A stretch of DNA of 64,000 nt from Paraburkholderia ginsengiterrae. GTDB taxonomy: Bacteria > Pseudomonadota > Gammaproteobacteria > Burkholderiales > Burkholderiaceae. Position 1 is the first letter of the stretch, and each line of letters opens with the position of its first letter. The notes beneath the pieces are model-generated. The model saw only the letters and a program-made list of their open reading frames with translations. It was not told the origin of the DNA and searched no databases. Location: NCBI RefSeq assembly GCF_001645125.1, contig NZ_LXKA01000309.1:1-64000 (forward strand), read 5' to 3'. The position numbers were made by a program, and so were the translations under genes. This document shows, one piece after another, positions 61,324 through 64,000 of the stretch.

Positions 61324-62262
61324 TTACGGCAGGTCGTATCCGAACGCCTGCTTGAACCGCTCGTTGATCTCCGCCCGGCGGGGCGCGTAGTTTTGCGGGC
61401 CTTGGTGTTCGATCTTCAGCGCGCCCATCAGGCTCGCGAGACGGCCGGTGGTGGCCCAGCCCAGCTTGTTCTCGATACCGTACAGCAAGCCGCCGCGGAA
61501 CGCGTCGCCGCAGCCTGTGGGATCGAGTACTTGCTGCGCCTTGACCGCCGGAATTTCTTCGACACCGCCGGCGTGATGAATCTGCGCACCGTGCTCGCCG
61601 AGCGTGATGATCAGCGCCTCGACCTTGCCGGCGATTTCTTCGATCGACCAACCCGTTTTGTTGCTGACTAGTTTAGCTTCGTAATCATTGACAGCTACAT
61701 AAGTGGCGAGTTCAATCATGCGCCGCAACGAGGCGCCGTCGAAGAGCGGCAAGCCTTGACCCGGATCGAAGATGAACGGCACGCCCGCAGCCGCCAGATG
61801 CTCCGAATGCTGGATCATGCCGTCGTAGCCGTCCGGCGCGACGATGCCCAGCGAGATGCCCTTGGCCTCGTCGGCGCGATTCAGGTGCGATTGCATCATC
61901 GCGCCCGGATGGAACGCGGTGATCTGATTGTTTTCCAGGTCGGTCGTGATCATGGCCTGTGCCGAATAGGTGTCCGGCACCACGAGCACATTCTCCGTCG
62001 ACAGCCCGAGCTGCTTGAACCGCTCCATATAGAGCTGCGCGTCCACCGAGCCGAGCGTGCCCATGATGCGCGCGTCGCCGCCCAGCAGATGCAGCGAGTA
62101 GGCGATGTTGCCCGCGCAGCCGCCGAATTCGCGGCGCATGGTCGGCACGAGAAAGCTCACATTCAGGATGTGGACCTGTTCCGGCAGGATGTGCTCCCGG
62201 AAGCGGCCCTCGAAAGTCATGATGTTGTCGTAGGCGAGCGAGCCGCAAATCAGCGTAGCCAA
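61324..62262 (-). CDS. PfkB-family carbohydrate/nucleoside kinase
   Basis: This 312-residue ribokinase-fold kinase has the N-terminal substrate motif GGCAGNIAYSLHLLGGDARIMG (starting 48) and the C-terminal DPTGCGDAFRGGLLYG (247-262), with Asp253 the catalytic base. The anion hole is GCGD. A nucleoside (adenosine-like) kinase from Burkholderia thailandensis belongs to this type, so purine nucleoside phosphorylation is the best guess; sugar kinase is the alternative. Length is normal. Confidence 0.82.
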   Translation of the reverse strand: MATLICGSLAYDNIMTFEGRFREHILPEQVHILNVSFLVPTMRREFGGCAGNIAYSLHLLGGDARIMGTLGSVDAQLYMERFKQLGLSTENVLVVPDTYSAQAMITTDLENNQITAFHPGAMMQSHLNRADEAKGISLGIVAPDGYDGMIQHSEHLAAAGVPFIFDPGQGLPLFDGASLRRMIELATYVAVNDYEAKLVSNKTGWSIEEIAGKVEALIITLGEHGAQIHHAGGVEEIPAVKAQQVLDPTGCGDAFRGGLLYGIENKLGWATTGRLASLMGALKIEHQGPQNYAPRRAEINERFKQAFGYDLP

Positions 62263-62356
62263 GGCGAGCGTTCCTGTAAAAACGATAGGGAAAATGGGGC
62301 GACGATGCGACAGCGCCGCGCATGAAGCGCGGCGCCGGGGTTCGTGCGCGAAGGTT

Positions 62357-62857
62357 TTACTTCAGTGCGGCGAGTGCTGCATCGTAGTTCGGCTCATCCT
62401 TGATTTCGCCGACCAGCTGGGCGTGAACGACCTTGTCGTTCTCGTCGAGCACCACCACGGCGCGTGCCGTCAGGCCGGTCAGCGGGCCGCTCGTCACGTT
62501 GACGCCGTACGCTTGCGCGAACTCATGGCCGCGGAACGTGGAGGCCGTGACGACGTTTTCGATGCCTTCGGTCGTGCAGAAGCGCGATGCAGCGAATGGC
62601 AGATCGCCCGACACGACGATGACCGCCGTGTTGTTCAGCTTGGCGGCTGCTTCGTTGAACTTGCGGGTCGACGTGGCGCAGGTCGGGGTGTCGAGGCTCG
62701 GAACAATGTTCAGCACTTTGCGCTTGCCGGCGAAATCGGCCAGCGTCAGCGGCTTCAGATCCTTGCCGACCAGCGAGAAAGCGGGCGCGGCTTGGCCAAC
62801 CGACGGGAACGTGCCGGCTACTTCGATCGGGTTGCCACCCAGCGTGACTTGACTCAT
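62357..62857 (-). CDS. tpx: Thiol peroxidase Tpx
   Basis: This 166-residue atypical 2-Cys peroxiredoxin reduces lipid hydroperoxides and H2O2 with thioredoxin. The peroxidatic Cys60 is in [17 protein letters not shown] and the resolving Cys94 in LPFAASRFC, the spacing typical of Tpx. The N-terminus [18 protein letters not shown] is also typical. It is the second peroxiredoxin of the window, of a different subfamily from that at 26187. It lies between the PfkB kinase and the DUF3426 gene. Confidence 0.94.
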   Translation of the reverse strand: MSQVTLGGNPIEVAGTFPSVGQAAPAFSLVGKDLKPLTLADFAGKRKVLNIVPSLDTPTCATSTRKFNEAAAKLNNTAVIVVSGDLPFAASRFCTTEGIENVVTASTFRGHEFAQAYGVNVTSGPLTGLTARAVVVLDENDKVVHAQLVGEIKDEPNYDAALAALK

Positions 62858-62930
62858 GTTGATGTGCTCCGAAAATTCGTCAGTGTTGACGGTGAATGCA
62901 CCCGCTCAATGCCGGGTGCGCGAGGATGCG

Positions 62931-64000
62931 TTACGGATAAAAAATCTGCACGCGGAAATTGGAAGCGACTGCATTGCCCGTGTCGAGGTGCACGATCATG
63001 ACCTGCGTCGTGTGTGGCGCCAGGCCGCCCGCGATCGGCGTGCCGGGCGGGACGTAGTCTTGCGGCCATAGCACACGGCGCACGGCCACATTGTTCTGAT
63101 CGTCGAGCAGCGTGAGTTCGATGGCCGGATAGGCGAGCGCGACATTGAAGCGATTGCGCAGCGGCATCTTCAGTTCGAGCTTGTGCGGGCCGTCGATCTG
63201 CCGCAGGTCGGACGGCTCCACCTGCAAGCCGTCGATGTCGTGCGGCGGCGTGATCTGGCAGCCGAACGTCGCGCAGACCTTCGTGTAGAGCGCCTGCGAG
63301 CGCGGGATCGCGACCAGCACGGTTTCGCGCTGCCACCAGGCGAGTTGCGCGAGCAGCGCGATGATCAGCAGTCCCGCCACCACCGAGCCGGCGATGATCC
63401 AGCCGAGGCGCCGCGGTTCCGGCGCGCGGGTTTCGCGCACGACGGTAAAGGGATCGGCGCCGCCATTGACCGGCTGGACGAAGAACGGTTCGGGGCGGGA
63501 GGCGGCGGGGGGGATGGCCGTGTCGGGGCGGCCGGCCGCACCCATGCCCGCTGTATCAGCCCCGGCGCCCAAACCGGCCGCGCCTGGGTCCGCCGCAGCT
63601 GGGCCGGCCGCGCCTAAGCCGGCCGCACCTAAGCCGGTCGCGCCAAAACGCGGTTCATTGTCTGGAATGCCATGCAGGGCGGCCGATTCGCCCAGAACGG
63701 GTTCGTCACCGGGAGACTCAGAGGTGCGCTCGGTCTTGTGCCAGACTCGTGGCGCTTCTTCCATGAACGGATCAGCCCGGTAGGCGGGGGGCTCGCGCGA
63801 TGCTTCTGTCTGCGCCGGTTCGTCGCTCGGGGAGAGGGGCGCCGGAGTAGCGGCAGGCGGCAACTCGGGTTCCGTTGCGGCGCGCGGTGTGGCTGCGGCG
63901 TCCGCCCCAGTGGCAGCCTTCCCGAGCTGAACATTGCCGGCGTTATGGAGAAAGCGATTGTCGATCGCCGCGTCGGGCGTCGGTGCCCAGGGGTTCCATG
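62931..64000 (-). CDS. DUF3426 protein, 5' end cut by window edge
   Basis: The frame is open to the end of the window, so the start is missing; at least 355 residues are present. Such proteins begin with an MJ0042-type zinc ribbon, which would lie outside. The visible part is a long Ala/Pro/Gly-rich low-complexity region, a membrane helix (LGWIIAGSVVAGLLIIALLAQLAWW) and a C-terminal DUF3426 domain (RNRFNVALAYPAIELTLLDDQNN, RRVLWPQDYVPPGTP). Function is unknown. GAAG and AGLGAAG repeats near 63520-63660 may vary in number. An ATG at 63863 is internal. Confidence 0.82.
   Translation of the reverse strand, partial: WNPWAPTPDAAIDNRFLHNAGNVQLGKAATGADAAATPRAATEPELPPAATPAPLSPSDEPAQTEASREPPAYRADPFMEEAPRVWHKTERTSESPGDEPVLGESAALHGIPDNEPRFGATGLGAAGLGAAGPAAADPGAAGLGAGADTAGMGAAGRPDTAIPPAASRPEPFFVQPVNGGADPFTVVRETRAPEPRRLGWIIAGSVVAGLLIIALLAQLAWWQRETVLVAIPRSQALYTKVCATFGCQITPPHDIDGLQVEPSDLRQIDGPHKLELKMPLRNRFNVALAYPAIELTLLDDQNNVAVRRVLWPQDYVPPGTPIAGGLAPHTTQVMIVHLDTGNAVASNFRVQIFYP

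Overview
The window is core chromosome of a GC-rich betaproteobacterium of the Burkholderiaceae, most likely Paraburkholderia or Burkholderia sensu lato. The evidence is the 5S rRNA, a gram-negative trimeric porin starting MKKSLLALAALGAFAGVAHA, an mraZ-to-ftsZ cluster running straight into peroxiredoxin-lpxC-secA-argJ, a pilBCD-coaE-zapD-yacG block, a lysine/alanine/proline-rich histone H1-like protein, and strong G/C third-position bias. I see no prophage, insertion sequence, integrase, CRISPR array, toxin-antitoxin pair or defence island.

Layout. 1-353: end of an rRNA operon (23S-5S spacer, 5S, terminator). 503-7194: metabolic genes (M20 amidohydrolase, molybdopterin oxidoreductase, FadD acyl-CoA ligase, porin). 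7498-8136: Coq7 ubiquinone hydroxylase. 8411-25937: the complete division and cell wall (dcw) cluster mraZ-rsmH-ftsL-ftsI-murE-murF-mraY-murD-ftsW-murG-murC-ddl-ftsQ-ftsA-ftsZ, all on +, with many 4-bp ATGA overlaps and an MraZ-type operator in front. 26187-34283: peroxiredoxin, lpxC, a DciA-like DUF721 gene on -, secA, argJ, a DUF815 ATPase and a Nudix hydrolase. 34373-39738 on -: yacG, zapD, coaE and the type IV pilus genes pilD, pilC, pilB. 39859-42467 on -: a CNNM/CBS-pair membrane protein, tRNA-Pro(CGG) and ispB. 42705-45853: rplU-rpmA-obg-proB. 45951-50672: CNP1-like lipoprotein, rppH, proS, marC and a purine-type phosphoribosyltransferase. 50815-54122: ffh, a CcsA/YpjD-like protein, a PP0621-like protein and ampD. 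54241-59489: class Ia ribonucleotide reductase nrdA and nrdB. 59932-64000: histone H1-like protein, a SlyB-like lipoprotein, a PfkB-family kinase, tpx, and a DUF3426 gene cut by the window edge.

How the genes work together. The dcw block makes lipid II (MurC-G, MraY, Ddl) and the divisome that uses it (FtsL, I, W, Q, A, Z). LpxC, SecA, AmpD and ZapD extend the envelope and division theme. PilB, PilC and PilD are the assembly ATPase, platform protein and prepilin peptidase of type IV pili; the pilin is not in this window. NrdA and NrdB supply dNTPs.

The most interesting signals are regulatory, not new gene systems. They are: (i) four GTG-headed repeats at exactly 10-bp spacing before mraZ; (ii) a pair of NrdR-like boxes 31 bp apart, one covering the -10 of a good promoter before nrdA, followed by three DnaA-box-like 9-mers; (iii) two hairpins before lpxC that share an arm and so exclude each other; (iv) a minus-strand terminator-like hairpin between porin and coq7 that may end a small RNA. 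I found no convincing undescribed multigene system. All function calls come from reading motifs and known gene order; no database search was run.
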